A DNA stretch of 64,000 nt from Nymphaea colorata (GCF_008831285.2 NW_022204507.1:1-64000), one strand, 5' to 3'. Counted from the stretch's first letter, positions 46,332 to 59,434 are shown. Numbers and translations are program-made. The notes: a model not told the origin generated them from the sequence alone.

Positions 46332-46701
46332 TGTTGAGAACAGGGTAATGTTAAAGCAGCGGAATCAGCAGTGGCTCTTCAGCCATGTCTCAGCAGCGAA
46401 GATTGAAATTAATATTCAATAAATCTCTCACAAACAGGAACCACCCGCTGGGCTAAGGGAAAACCTATGAGGCAACACTATATATGCCCAGCTATTCTTT
46501 GATCTAGGGTTACATGTTGATCGCCCTAAATCGGAGCCTCATAGAAGCAAACCCGTAAACATATCTCTCTTCTTCCTCTTCTTCTCTATCTGTTTCAGAT
46601 GCCATCTTCTTGAGCGAGATGCCATGAGAGAATCTGCTGCTGAAACGTGGCTGAAGAGGCGTTGCTGTTTCCGCTGCTTTAACATTACTCTGTTCCCAAC
46701 A
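46332..46701. mobile_element. Element with about 66-bp terminal inverted repeats, 370 bp
   Basis: The left arm TGTTGAGAACAGGGTAATG... and the reverse complement of the right arm TGTTGGGAACAGAGTAATG... match over about 66 bp with few differences. Between them lie a CACTATATATGCCC TATA-like site and a CT-rich stretch resembling LTR promoters. The TG...CA ends would suit an LTR, but such long inverted arms suit a foldback DNA element better, and I find no 5-bp duplication. Classification is open. Confidence 0.6.
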
Positions 46702-48110
46702 AACTAATCATCCATAATTTGGTAGATTAATTAATGTTTCTAATTTTGTTTAATTCTGTGCTGAAATTCAAGGATCTTCGTTTTGGTATTCATAAATGAA
46801 CCATCTAGTGTGCTTATAAACACTACTTTAATATAAATCATGCTTTAGTTCCAGACTTTCCTTTTTAAAATTAATCTTTCCATTACCAAAATTTTGATGT
46901 TATACGAGTTGTTCATTTTTATGATTAAGAAAACATTATTTAAGGAAGAAAAAATATTTGTTGCCCAGAAAATTATTCTCTAAGATCATATTTATAAGGT
47001 GAGATTGTAAAAGCAAATTTTTTAATAATTAATTTTGATGGGTTTGTTTTTTCCCTCTTAACCAAGTGGTCTTTTTTTTGCCAACTTCTATATATATATA
47101 TATAAGAGAGAGAGGTTGAGCGAGTGAGTAAATGATGACTGTAGCTATTTATAGTTACCCAGCCATCTAACCAATTCCATCCATCTAATACAGATATATG
47201 GCTGACAGAAAAACATGGATAAAATGATGAAAACTAATGTTAAATGACAAAAAGTCTATCACTATTTTTTCATTGTTTTTTTCTTAACTGTCTATCATGA
47301 TAGAACGAACGCCTTTGCTTAAATGAAGATGACTATAAAAAGCAGAGTCAACATTTAATTTTCTTATGTATGACATTTTCATAGAAATAATGCACTTTTT
47401 GTTTTTGAAACTCAAATAAAAGTGTGATTCACTTACCAAAAGCTAGTTACGTGCACAGTTCACAGCTCTTTAAAAAATGCCCAGTGCACCTTGGCCCACT
47501 AGTATTGGGCCCCTCGCCCACTTTTGGGGGTACTTGGCATGCACAATGCGTTTGCGCAAAGGACTGTCAATATAACCTGATTTTCTCGCTTACCTACACA
47601 ATCCTGGTGCTGGGTGGGGCACCTCCACCAGGATAGTCAATAACTATTGAAGGATCTTGCCTGCAGATGTCATCCTTGGTATTGAGATTGACATCAACTG
47701 CAAAACAGGTCCGCAAAAGTATTTGAACCCACGGGTAGCCACAGATATTGAACAAGAAGAAGAAGAAGATGAAGCAGAATTCACAAGGTGAAATGGTGAT
47801 GGCAAAGGTGATGCAGATATGGTAGCAGCGCTTCGTCGTTATGCATGGTTTGCGGTGAACAAGTTATGATCCCTGTTTAATATTTGCAAGCCTAAATCCC
47901 TTCTAGCCTGCTGTTGTCTATCCAACCACAGCGGTTGTGTTGTGTTTTGTGCATGTATGTATATACATGTAAAGCTAACCATAAACTGCTTTGCACATTT
48001 AATGCATGAAGTCAATACCACAAAAACTGTGGGCACTTTCATGTCAAGGGGCCTTTGCTTTGACACTGTCAGGGAGGCCACCTATCAAGGGAAATAAGAA
48101 TGGCCATACC

Positions 48111-48134
48111 TATATATATATATATATATATATA
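48111..48134. repeat. (TA)n microsatellite
   Basis: Short counterpart of 9280-9359. Confidence 0.9.
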
Positions 48135-48357
48135 ATTGTCATTTGAATCATCCTAGTTAATATATACGCAACTCTTTCTCAATAGTTATAGCATACCTGG
48201 TCAGGCTAAAGACTTATAAAGGGACAAGTCTCTAGTTGGATTCTCATGAGCATGCCCTCATGCCTTAAGTACTGGGATGTAGTAAGTAGAGTTGCAGGGT
48301 ACACCCATACCATCGCTGGTGGTTAAGTTTTTGCTCACCTGAACATATGCATACTAT

Positions 48358-48358
<1 letters not shown>

Positions 48359-48399
<41 letters not shown>
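48359..48399. repeat. (TA)n microsatellite
   Basis: Counterpart of 9679-9739. Confidence 0.9.
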
Positions 48400-48402
<3 letters not shown>

Positions 48403-49875
48403 GTTGGTGCCAATATCGTTGTTTGAATCGCACTGCTCCAATATGCCAAAATCCATTTTTGTGACCGACAAGTTTGCCGCCTGTAGTTCGCCGCCTGTTA
48501 GTTAATGTTGGTTTTTTTGTTTAAAGAATACTATTTTAAAGGCTATTTGCTTTTATTTCATATGCATATTCATTTATACCTTTTTCTGATTCACAAATCG
48601 AAGCGATCGAGCGAGCTGCCTGACCGATTCTATTCTTTTTTGATCGATTTCCACTGCAAAATATGAACACTTAATTAAGTGTGTTGCAGAGCCACGTAAC
48701 GAATGGGTATGGATTGGTGTGCCTTGCAATCCGAAAATCCCCATCAGTTTCACAAGCATAGAACAATGCTGATGTGCTTGCAGTACTGGTTGAATTCAGA
48801 TGGATTTTACAATTGCTAAATTCTTATGAATCTTCATGACAACCGAACACCAATAGAAGAAAGAAAGAAAAAAAAAGTCATAGAGACATACCAATTTAGT
48901 ATCGTAATTCCTAATTAATTACACGAAGAGCAGATTGGGGGGCACGAATATGACACAATTAATGTTGAAATATTTAAAATTAGAAAGCTTCATTTTGATT
49001 GGTAAATGAAAAGAAGTCATGTCCACAGCAGCTATTATAAAATATAACATTGGATTCAATCCGCCAAGAATGATGTAATTTAGTTGACGAATATTCGTCA
49101 AACCCAAGCCTCAGTTGGGTCTTTTACCTGAAAAACAAAAATTTATTATGATTTGTGTAGGCATTTTCTTTCTATACCTCTGGGCTGGAAAGTACTTTCT
49201 TTCTAGCTATATATTTATCATGTATACTCTGTCCTGTTATTATTTAGTGGACACAACAAATAACTAGATGTATCATTACACATTTAATGCTACGAGATTA
49301 AAATGTGGAACATTGAACAATATACTTGCACGTAAAGACACAACAAACTTTGAAAAGTTCAGATATCAAAAGATTTACAATGAAATTTGCGCAACACTTG
49401 TTTGTAGAAAATTTGGTCCTCGGACAATTTTAATTTCTCTAGATCCAAATCTGAACAATAATTTATGAGGACAAAAATCTGGCAGGGTCTCGGTGTCCCA
49501 AAAATTTCTAACAATACATTGGTAGAATCCCATTATTGAAATCATGAATTTCATCAAGCAACACACTTAATAGTAGACCACTATTATTCATAAAGTGCTT
49601 GCAAAGTAACACAATACTGAAGTGGACTTACTGAACTTCAATTGCTAAGCATGTTACCCACGAGCATCCCACCTTCACTTGATGCGCACACTAACTCAAC
49701 GACTTCACTAGTTTTCAAAGTGAGCACACAAGCACCTTCACATTCACTTTCACTCACCTGAGACTCAATCCACACCAGAATGACCAGCACCCCTACTTGC
49801 AGTGAGAAGATGTCGGTGGTGGAAAGCAAGAGAGAACACGAGTTCTCTCGACTCTTCTAAAGAATCAGTGACGAA
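48400..49875. other. Unit spacer, B3, no gene seen
   Basis: Equivalent to 9.74-11.98 kb but lacking about 700 bp: near 49176 it jumps from the position equivalent to about 10.5 kb to the one equivalent to about 11.33 kb. Confidence 0.5.
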
Positions 49876-49879
49876 CTGC

Positions 49880-51300
49880 TACAATGTCCCCCTCAATACT
49901 GTTTCTTTACATAATCACACCTACAACTCTTCTGAACTTGGTGAATGGCTGCACTAGCTGCCCCTTGGTGAATCTATGAGCAAGCTGATCTTCTAAAGCA
50001 ATTTATAACTATGCCTCAACTCTCAGCACCTTTCTCTGATATAGTAATGTTGCACTTCTATATGTTTTGTCCGAGCAAAGAAGATGAGATTCTCTCCAAG
50101 TCTAATATTACCTTCAGTATCTCAGTATAGTCCCACTATATAATCTACATCTTGTTTAATGTCTTCCAGCAATGGAATTAGTCAAATACATCAGCATTAC
50201 AATGACCGACGACTTGATGAGCTGATCCACTTTTGTAGAGTATACCATAGTGAGCAGTTTATTTAACATACCCTAATATTAATCTGACTGCCTCTAAATG
50301 CAGCTTCGAGTCGCATGAATCTACTTGTAACACTAACTACATACGCAATGTTTGGTCTTGACAATGTTAAGTATATCAAGTTTCCAACCAATTGCTGGCA
50401 CATAGTGACGTCTTCTAGCTTGTCTTCATCAATTCTGACATAGTATTTATCTCAATTTGTTTTGAGATATGTTTGCAATCAAGCATTTCATACTTACAAA
50501 GTAAGCCATCAACATATTTCATTTTGACTTAAAAATAATCCTTTAGAAATGTAATCAAATTTTCATCCAAGGAAAAGTCTTAACATTCCCCCAGCTCTTT
50601 CATTTCAAATCTCATTGTGAGATGTTCACGAATGAGACTGTCGTCCTTATCATCTTCATTAATAATTAATTCAACAACATAATATTAATCTTTGTACCTC
50701 TTGTCTTGATGAAGAGACTAAAATATGCTAAAGTGACTTGGAATCCCTTAAACACTAAAAATTCAGTTACGTTTCCATACCATGCTATAGATGCTTGCCT
50801 TCCTCAATGTGCAGACATAGTTTGACTTATTTATAGATTTCAAAGTCAAACTCTTCATGCAAAAAGGCATTCTTCGGAACCATTCACCTTAGCTTCCACG
50901 ATTTGGTTGCAATGGTAAATATCAACACATGTACATATGTGATCTTAGCAACACAACTGAAAGTCTTCTAAAAGTCAATACCATACTGATATGAAAATCC
51001 TTTCATGATCAGACGAGCCATGTATCTATCAATTGAGTCATTTGTCTTTCTTTTTATTTTGTCAATCTACTTGGAGGTAATGGGTTTTACTCTTGCAGCT
51101 TTAGTACAAGCTCCAAGGTCTTGTTTTACATCAATACCTTCATCTGGTCTTTCACTGCGGCTTGCCATTTGTCAACATATTATGTTTCTTTTTGCTAGCT
51201 CGATCTTCAATAGGATGGCATAATCTTCATCAACATACTTGGAATTTGGCTTTTGGAGACTTGTTAATCTTCTTAATGTAGTAGGTGTCTCTTCGTTCTA
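49880..51300 (-). mobile_element. Ty1/copia pol remnant, unit B3
   Basis: Equivalent to 12040-13260 and 24945-26440, with the linker, RT and RNase H segments in the same order and broken by frameshifts. It contains the segment deleted in B1 and has its own small deletions, for example near 50.70-50.85 kb. Confidence 0.8.
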
Positions 51301-52389
51301 TTTCTTTCTCTTTACTTGGCATCTGCTGGTATATTATGTTTGGATGTGTTGTGGCAAGGCAGCTCAATGGGCATCACTGCAAGAGAACACCATGATCAAC
51401 AGACCTTGGCATTTGCCCTCTCTCCAATATCTGAGTGTTACAGTTGGTTGGAAATTGGAGCTACATCTCAAGGTCCCGGTGAATGGTAGAACCCTTGAAG
51501 AAATGATGGAGAAATTCAAGAGAGGAGAAAGAAAATGTGAAAAAATGGTAAAAGAGAGATGAAAACGAAAAGTGACCGGATTTTATACTGTCTTAAATGA
51601 ATTATTAAATCGCACCAAAGAATTACCTCTACAATAGAGTACCTAACTATTTTCATAAGAAAAAAATAGGTCTAGAAATGCGCACCCATTCGTCCTAAAC
51701 AGCGGTCACCAAGTTTGAAGCAAAGCTAGTGATACGTTTTCGAGTATTGTGAGGTCGCCGAGCAAGTTAAGAGGTCGTTTGACAAGTGTTCCTCTAGATA
51801 GAACAGACAAGACGTCTTGTCTACCACATCTCTGTCCTGTCCATCCTGTCATTGGTATTCTTCGTTTATTGTTGGATGGTTTTTGGAACAGAACACCATG
51901 TTCATTCTGTCCAGTTTTTATTTTCCTTCCTGTTTGTCTTGTCCGTCCTATCTATGATGCTTATGTTCGATTTGTGTTTTGTGCATTCTATATCTTTTGT
52001 TCTGTGTTTGCATATAACACTATCATCACAAGACCCACCATTATTTGTACATCATAGTTATCATATAACACTATCATAGTGAGATTTTCTGAGGCTACAA
52101 TGCAACTGAAAGCATACATTCCAGTAAAAAAAATCTCAAATCACAAAAAAATCTGTGACAGTGATATGAAACTTGATTATTAACCTTCACTATTATGTGA
52201 ATTTTGAAGATAGAATGCAAAGGTTAAACTTTTCCGAGGAAAAAAAATGCCCTACTAAACTACAAAATTTTTAATATACAAGCAGCAGAACATAGCTTGT
52301 TGAGACAGATAAGATCAAGCCTCTCAAGGCAATGCATGTCTAAACAAAGAAAAGATATTTTTCTTTATTTTCCACCGTCCGAACTTGGC

Positions 52390-52575
52390 TTCTGATTAGA
52401 CTGCTGCTTCTAAGAGCAGGAAGATGGGAGATGACCAGGAACACCACACAACGTTCACCTTTGAACCGGAGACCATCTTAAACTCAGCTCCCTTCTTTGG
52501 TGCAACACACCTTATCTTAACTGGCCTGTCACACACAATCTGCCATCAGTGTATGGAGGTCATATTCATATCATC
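52390..52575 (-). pseudogene. Block W, broken copy in unit B3
   Basis: The WQIVCDRPVKIRC core is kept, but the codons before it read CAC TGA instead of CGT GGA, which closes the frame from the expected ATG. Several other residues differ, so constraint appears weak. Confidence 0.3.
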
Positions 52576-53284
52576 AAATCCGTGAGAGAAAGAAAGTAGA
52601 AAGCCCAAACACAATCTTCTTTTTTAGCTGCAGCTGATCCTAGGGACATATAGAAATGAAAAGCTCAAAGAGTTCAGTCTGAAGCCATTGACGTCTTGTG
52701 TTAGAGGAGGGCATTCACGTGGCTCACCCAACAGCCAAAGCTGTATCACCTAGAGATGAAAGCCACAACATGCAAAAAAAAGCACCAAAACAAGCAAGAA
52801 GACAACCGGCCTCTGTGCCCCTATACCAAACAATCCTTGCATTTTTCCCTTCAGGAAAAAAAAAGAAGAAAGAGAGTCACTGTTTGGGAGACTAAAAAAT
52901 AAAGTGTATTTTGTGGGCTACCCGGTATATTTTGGGAGGTTTACATTACATTCTGATCTACCATGTTCCCAAGTCCGTCTGGTTGAGTTTGAACTAACGG
53001 AATTTGCCATGGAACTCAATTTTGGTTTTCTTTTTTCATCTGAATTTAGCTTAAGTAGCAAGAGAATATTTCTATGTGATTGATTTAGACTTTTAATCAA
53101 ACTTCGGTCATCTATCATTTTCTGATTCAAATTCAGTTTTGAAATTACGTACTAAATCTGATCCATTATATACTATACAGGCATGTACAGCCCAATGTAT
53201 GTTAGGAATAGGTCATGTGCCTTTGGTTTCCATCAATTTCTAAGCTAAGTGCTTCATGAGGTCACCTTAATTATCTGTTTTCAA

Positions 53285-54034
53285 TCAACAACGCTTAGAG
53301 CCAAGACCCGACAAGAAATCGTTCAAGTAAATGCACACTATATACACAGACATTTCATCAAACAATTTGAGAGCTAGCCATGTGGGTACCTGAAAATGAA
53401 ATGAAAATGCGAAGTTTTCATTCAATCCTGCTGCCGATCCATAGAGGAATACCACAAATGAGTGAGAGAGAAGAAGGAGAAAATTTGGTGATTTTCTCGA
53501 AGGTTGCCTCACCTCCAAGTTGGTGTAGAATCACCTTAACAGGTGATGGCTCAGCCACTCACGCACAAAATTCGGCTGCTGCGCCAAGGTCCAGTTGAAA
53601 CACTGATGGCGGTGTCACCATTGTCGTGCCAGCGAACGATGCTGATAAGGTCCTTTGATGCGAAGTTTGGAGGAACTTAAGAATATCAGATGAGTTGGTG
53701 GTTTTTGAGGGTGAGTGCATAACGAGTTCCACTTGTTATGAGGTGGATGAGAAAGCTATACGCTTGCAGTGGCTCTTACCGGGAAGAAGCCATGGCAGTG
53801 GTTTGCAGACAGAGAAGCTGTAAGGAAGAGAAGAAAGGGTAGCAGGTTGTAGAGATGGAGAAACATACCTTTGGAAGACACATAAACCTTTGAAGGGGGG
53901 TTGGAACGCAGCCTCCAAATGGTACTACTGCAATACGAAGAGATGTGAACAAGGATGGTAGGGGAAGGAGAAGAGGGGAGAGGCATTGAGCAGTGAAAGG
54001 AAAGGAAAAGACTCGAGCGTTGAGTGGTCAGCAT
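53285..54034 (-). pseudogene. Block Y, copy in unit B3
   Basis: This has the same layout as 15170-15853. The first frame (53756-54034) is open with the hydrophobic segment YNLLPFLLFLTASLSA. The downstream segment carries the same 8-bp frame-shifting insertion as copy 1. A further hydrophobic frame at 53285-53518 includes NFLLLLSHSFVVFL. Confidence 0.35.
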
Positions 54035-54503
54035 AGAGCGAGAGTGAAAGAAAGGAATGGAGAAAAGGTGTTTCTAGTGTATGGATGACTAATTAATAAC
54101 CAGGAAAAAAAGGAGAGCTAATAAGTGTGTTTGGAAAGAAAAGAAAAGAAAAGAATTTTTTAATGTAATTCTAACCTCTATGAAAATGAAGATTGGAAGG
54201 AAGAGGAATTGAATCCTTTTTCCCTTTTCTTCCTCCTCCTGTCCCTAACCATTTTCATCTCTTTCATTTTCTTTCATTTTCCTTCAATCTATTTATTTTC
54301 CTTCCTTTCCATCCATTCAAACAATGCCTAAAGGTTTTGAGAACGAGCATCTCAAGAAGGGAAATTCGAGTGTGCCGCTGGCGAGCGTTCCATGGTGTCT
54401 TTACACAGCATTTTCGTCTCGAGTCGGTTTTGAGTGTCCAGCATCCAATGTTTGTGTTGACTAGGCGAAAAATGGAACATCGTGTTCTGTTTCGCAGCAT
54501 TCC

Positions 54504-55180
54504 TAGGGCTGCACAATGAGTCGAGCCAACTTGGGCTCGACTCGAACTCCCCCGAAAAAACTCGACTCGTTTTCAATTGAGTCGAGTTCGAACTCACCCA
54601 TTAAACTCGAAACGCTAAACAAGTCGAGTTCGAGTTGCAAGAACTCGACTCATTTAAACTTGACTCGACTCGTTATTTGAAATAAACTTTATCGCACAAA
54701 CCGGTTCGTGAAACCGGTTCACTGGTTTAGGGTTAAAACGAACGCCAATCTTCTCATCTTGAATCTCTTCATCATTTCTTCTGGCGGGTCTCTCTCTTCT
54801 TGATTTCTTCTCTTACCTTCGCCTTTGGTCGTCCGTGTTCCATTTGGAAGGGGAAGGCCGAAGGGGTGAAGCTGAGAAGCGCCGAAGGGCAAGCGCCAAG
54901 CACAGCAGCCGGCAGCCAGCAGTGGAGTACCTGCAAGGCGGCGGGCGGCAGGTGATTTTTCTTCTTCTTGAATCGTTTCTTGTTTTCTTGGGTTTTCATT
55001 TTTTTCCCCTTTTTCAGCACTTTTGACTCATGCTTCTTGGTCTGATTTTTGTGCTGAAGAATAGAAGAAGCGCCAGGATCTCGCTAGCGTGGTCGTTGCC
55101 TGTGGGACCTTTGTCCCGGACTCCCGATTATGGTTTATCTTCTCCCTTGTCTTTTTTTTGGTTTATTGCTTTTGTCTTTT
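54504..55180. mobile_element. hAT element, right end deleted
   Basis: This is the same insertion as 16275-17354, with the left target sequence AGCATTCC at 54496-54503. After about 680 bp the sequence switches to gene Z, so the right end and everything up to Z was deleted. Immobile. Confidence 0.85.
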
Positions 55181-55235
55181 GTCCATCCGTGTGACTTTGT
55201 TTCTCAGGAGGCTGCTTAGAAGACTGATTAACACT

Positions 55236-55518
55236 TTACCCAGCCCCACCTGCACTTGCACCTGCATACATATTACTTGGTTTATGTTTCTTAAAAGTCT
55301 TCTTGGAAGGCTGATCTGCATCTTCGGCAGGAGGTGGAGGTGAGAGTGGAGGAGGAGTTGGTTGTCGACCACTTTCCTGCCACGGGTATTATGACATTTG
55401 AACACTTTTGGGAGCAGAAATGCTGTTCAGGAAAAAAAGAAATGAAGTTTTGCATACTTTAGGTCCATCGTATTTCATTTCTATCGTAATTGTACCTGCA
55501 GTTCTCGTTGTTTGGTCT
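55236..55518 (-). pseudogene. Gene Z, copy in unit B3, truncated
   Basis: Exon 55458-55518 (61 bases) contains TITIEMKYDGPK and ends at GTATGC. Exon 55236-55376 starts at the conserved CAG acceptor with the Pro-rich stretch, but a one-base loss creates TAA after 46 codons. The large deletion near 55180 removes the rest. Confidence 0.45.
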
Positions 55519-56340
55519 CTGTTAGAGAGAGCAATAACTGAGTCCTATTTCAAGTCAATAATTGCTGGGAAACATGTGAGCAATAAGCAGATCAAAATCT
55601 TGTAGGTAGTCAAATTGTTTGCTACAGGAGTGACCTGCCTGCGTGTCCTCTTCTTGTGTTCCTGTGAATTACACAACATACAACACAAGAACAACACATA
55701 CACTAATCCATCCAGCACTTGTTTCTACAAGTGGTCACAAGGCACAGCGCAAGACAGCAAAGATTAAGCACAGGACAATAGGACTCTTTGAGCACACTTG
55801 AAAGCCTTTCTCACACACTTTTAGCTGACACAAAGGGCTGTATATATATACATGACAAAAAAAACTGAAAAATAAATGACATGACTCTTGGTGATTCCAA
55901 CATAGCCATAATTCACATGACTCTTGGTGATTCCACTATGGTTATAATTGACATATGCATTAAAAACAAAAAACTGAAAATTAAAATAGGCATGGTGAAG
56001 GGGCACCTTGTCATCATCGCAAGGTGAAGGACCTGAATCCTTGACCTTCTTCATAAAAACAGCTGCACACGTTTTTAATTTTTTGCATTAACTTTCATCA
56101 CATATTCCCCATTGTGCATAGGAGTGCATGTGTTCTATTAATTTCCTTTTGCTTTAGAAAGCGAACTAACGGAACAATGCAAATGTGTAAAGACCTGTGC
56201 ATATAACCAGCTTCACTAGCAATTATCTTCCTGATTTCATTCTTCACACCAAGACCCTGTGTAGATATGTTCAGAAATCTATATATATCGACATTTCGGC
56301 TAATTATATTCGCAGTAGATTTATAGTGGATGTAATAGGC

Positions 56341-57695
56341 TCATATATGCTTTATTAATTGAAACCTCGCGTCTACATAAACCAGTGGAAGTTCTCATTC
56401 ATCATTGTCGAGCGAGCACCTGCATGATGCAGGAAAAGCAAAAATAACAATTTGCAAGATGAAATACTGAAGCGGGAAGGGAGCGGTGGAAGAATTCAGA
56501 TCAATGATGCTTACGTTACAGGAGGAAATTCAGCGGATAGCTGCTTCATTTGCCACCTATTGCGGACTGAAACCTTGATTTCTTGAACCCCTGTGACAAG
56601 GATAATGTCATCCAATGGCTCTATAATGGTTCTATTGTTAACGTCTGAATCCACAAGCTCAAAACAGTTAGGACCATTCTGCTTACGCATATCCAACAGT
56701 TATGAAACTCCACATATATGCGATAAACTTGTTCTTTTGGCTGCCAGGTCAACCTATTAACTACGCCGTAAAACGAGTGGTAGCATGAGCTGTTCAGAAC
56801 AGCAGTATACAGGTTCCCAACCTAACTAGGGCCTAACGAGTGGTAGCATGAGCTGTCCAGACTTAGGGGCATTTCTCTAGGGCCTTTCCACTTTCCTGGC
56901 TAGTGTGCTATTGAAGATTTACCTACAAGTACTATAGCTGTTCTTGCTCAGATTGGGTGCGTTTGGGAAATTGGTAACAAAAGCTGACTGTAGCATGCAG
57001 AAATATTACTAAATATAAGTAAAAAGATCTCTCTCTCTCTGAATGATGGGTAGCACAACAGGTTAGGCTGGGTTTCATGTATTGACCACGTCATCTTGAA
57101 GAATATTGTCCGGATGGTATTGAAGAGTGGTGATGTGGAATTAAGGGTGCCATTGTAGAGACTAATTTGACCTGTTCTTGTCTTCCCCTCTTCCTCTTAT
57201 GATTTTCATTTAAGAAATTTGACATTTTCAAGGAAACAACTCTCTCTCTCTCTCTGAATCGAAATATCCATACACTCTTCTGATTTTCGTTGAAGAAAAT
57301 TTGCATTTCGAAGGAAGCAACACAATGCATATTTGTTCTTGAGATCCGAATAACTGTCCGGGCCTCTTACCTTCAGGTTTCTTGGTGCAGCGAAGGGCGT
57401 CATTAGCATACTCAATCCATACATAAGCATCTTTCCTGCAGATATCATGGTCTTTATTGAAGCGAGCGGTGACTGCAAAACAAGTCCAACCAAAGAAGTA
57501 GTTGAACCTATCACTGGTAAAAAACCTTGAAGAACAAGAAGGAGGAGGAGAACAAGAAAGAAATCACGATGGGAAAGTTGATGAAGATAACAACCTGTGA
57601 TAATAGCAATTGGAGATACAGATACGAAACAGAACGAGCGGACAGATTATGGTACCTGTTAACTTCACCTTCTGCCCATCGATCCCATTATGCGT
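56341..57695 (-). pseudogene. Gene X, copy X4: start codon lost
   Basis: The four-exon structure is conserved with the same lengths as X2: 57656-57695, 57371-57472, 56515-56644 and 56341-56419, with all splice sites intact. But the start codon reads ACG (57693-57695), exon 4 is stopped early by TGA (ending near 56395), and three of the five clustered cysteines are replaced (DAYVW for DPCVC, RC for CC). The frame in exons 2-3 is otherwise uninterrupted, which fits a recently silenced gene. Confidence 0.6.
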
Positions 57696-58779
57696 GGTTG
57701 TGGTCAAGAATTTAGGACCCTTGTTCGAATGTTTACATAAAATCCTTCTTGCTAGCTGCTGCCTGTGCAATCACAGCGGTTGTATGTGCACACTTATATA
57801 GACGTAGAGTTAAACCACAAACTACTTTGCACACTAACCTGGTGGATGAAGTCAAGTGTACCACAAAAACTGCGGGCACTTGCGTGTTGGGGGGCCCTTG
57901 CCTGGAAGTTTGACATTGTCAAGGAGGCGAGCCATCCCCAGCAGGACAAGTAAGCATGCCCCAGCCCCACTCCTTGAGATCATGCATGAATCTTTCTCTG
58001 TCACTTAAGGAATTAAGAAATAAAATGTGAGAGAAACTTTCAAAAACATTACTTCAATTAATTAAGAATTGGCTATAATGAATGCCTTTTACTTAGAAGC
58101 TATGAAGCAATCAATAGTTAGAAGCATATGATCTTTAAATTTGGTTTTTCTAGCAACAGAGTTAAAGTATTTCTGACAATGGATCAAAATCATATTACCT
58201 GAACATGATCCGGCAAAATGCGAGGGCATCGTTTATGAATTAATTTCATATTCATTGGATCTATCTAAAGAACCGGAGTACTTCAATCGAACAAACTAGA
58301 TCAACAAGCGGGCCAGATTTGGGTGATTATTTTTTAGGATATCTCATGAGGGTGGATCCAAATAACCTATATGGCATTTTTTTCCCATTAACATTTGCTT
58401 CTTTTAGGTTATGAGTTTGGCACTAGTTTCCATCTTCTCGACCTAAGCTAACAATCTCACACTGACAATTACACATCACAAATCGCTTGGTTTCGCCACA
58501 GCTTGATGGGTTCCATATATGAACATTCCATAATCCAAATGGGTCGATGAAAAACCTACATTAAGTTGATCATATGTTGGAGTTTAATAGTGTTTTTATA
58601 ATATGCAAAAATCAATGGTTATAGCATTAACATTTTATTAGCAGAAAAGTCTGCATTTTTCATAAAAGCAACTTAAATGAAACATGTTTTATATCAAATT
58701 ATTTTTTGTAAAAATATTTGTACATTTATATTTTTGTTTTAAATTTTTTTTATAAGAACTTAAGGAGTCTGGTTTTAAT

Positions 58780-58816
58780 CCCTGACCTAATGGTCTGTGA
58801 TCTGCCAATTACTCAA

Positions 58817-58860
<44 letters not shown>

Positions 58861-58955
58861 ATATATATGTATGTATATATATATGTATGTATATATATAT
58901 GTATACCTATATCCATATATATATATATTTGTAGGTCTCAAGCCATTAGGTCAGA
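58780..58955. repeat. Microsatellite cluster bounded by inverted motifs, contracted
   Basis: This is the counterpart of 32856-33180 with the same inverted CCTGACCTAATGG ends but a much shorter interior, showing that the length change lies wholly in the simple repeats. Confidence 0.65.
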
Positions 58956-59292
58956 CGGCTATTAAGTGCAATGATTATAGTGTTTTTTTTGCTATCTAAC
59001 TTTACATATGTGATCTTAAGAATAAGCTGATATCAAACATATATTGAGTGAATCATTTTCTAAAATTTAGTTGGACAGCTCACATATTGAACGGTTTATT
59101 TTACATCAAAATTCTGATGATGGAGAAATCTCTATCTTCCTTAAAAACAACTTAAACCAAACCATGTTTCTTATCAAATTAGTTTTTATTAACATGTTAT
59201 GATGTTTTTGTTTTGTTTAAAACATTTTTAGAAACAAATTGAACGGTTTTATTTTTATCCATGACGTAACGATTTGGGGTCTACCAATTTCC

Positions 59293-59321
59293 TTCTCTCT
59301 CTGTCTCTCTCTCTCTCTCGC

Positions 59322-59352
<31 letters not shown>
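59293..59352. repeat. (TC)n(TA)n microsatellite
   Basis: Counterpart of 33484-33560 in block C2. Confidence 0.95.
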
Positions 59353-59434
59353 ATAAGCCTTTGATTTTAAAGGATGGTAATGACTAATTTGAAAAAAAAG
59401 GAAACTAAGCTGCATTTTCAGGAAAGGGGAATAC

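Larger units (their letters stand above)
44461..47846 (-). pseudogene. Gene X, copy X3
   Basis: ATG is at 47844-47846, but about 90 bp covering the end of exon 1 and its donor are deleted, fusing exon 1 to intron DNA. Exon 2 (47594-47697) has the two-base-longer form ending in TAG. Exon 3 (44577-44703) keeps its acceptor and GTAAGC donor. The exon 4 acceptor has changed from AAAG to TATG (near 44491). About 2.9 kb with a hAT MITE and the 370-bp inverted-repeat element now separates exons 2 and 3. Non-functional. Confidence 0.55.
45430..56165. repeat. Repeating unit B, copy 3
   Basis: This unit follows directly from block A'. It carries complete copies of the 180-bp hAT-type element and the 370-bp inverted-repeat element, then degraded gene X, the spacer, copia, W, Y, a truncated hAT element and truncated gene Z. 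Two internal deletions are visible: about 55180, joining the hAT interior to gene Z, and about 56161-56174, joining sequence equivalent to about 19.19 kb to that equivalent to about 20.34 kb. Confidence 0.85.
56175..59434. repeat. Block C, copy 2
   Basis: This is the counterpart of 29950-33645. It starts at a deletion junction with a short stretch, GAACTAACGGA, that matches neither parent but occurs elsewhere in the units, as in filler DNA. It ends by fusing into the copia remnant. Its gene X copy has lost its start codon. Confidence 0.8.

Noticed and set aside
55408-55605. 65-codon plus-strand frame with a hydrophobic centre
   Set aside because: The equivalent frame in unit B1 (about 18.45 kb) is stopped, while the minus strand there carries the conserved 61-base exon of gene Z.
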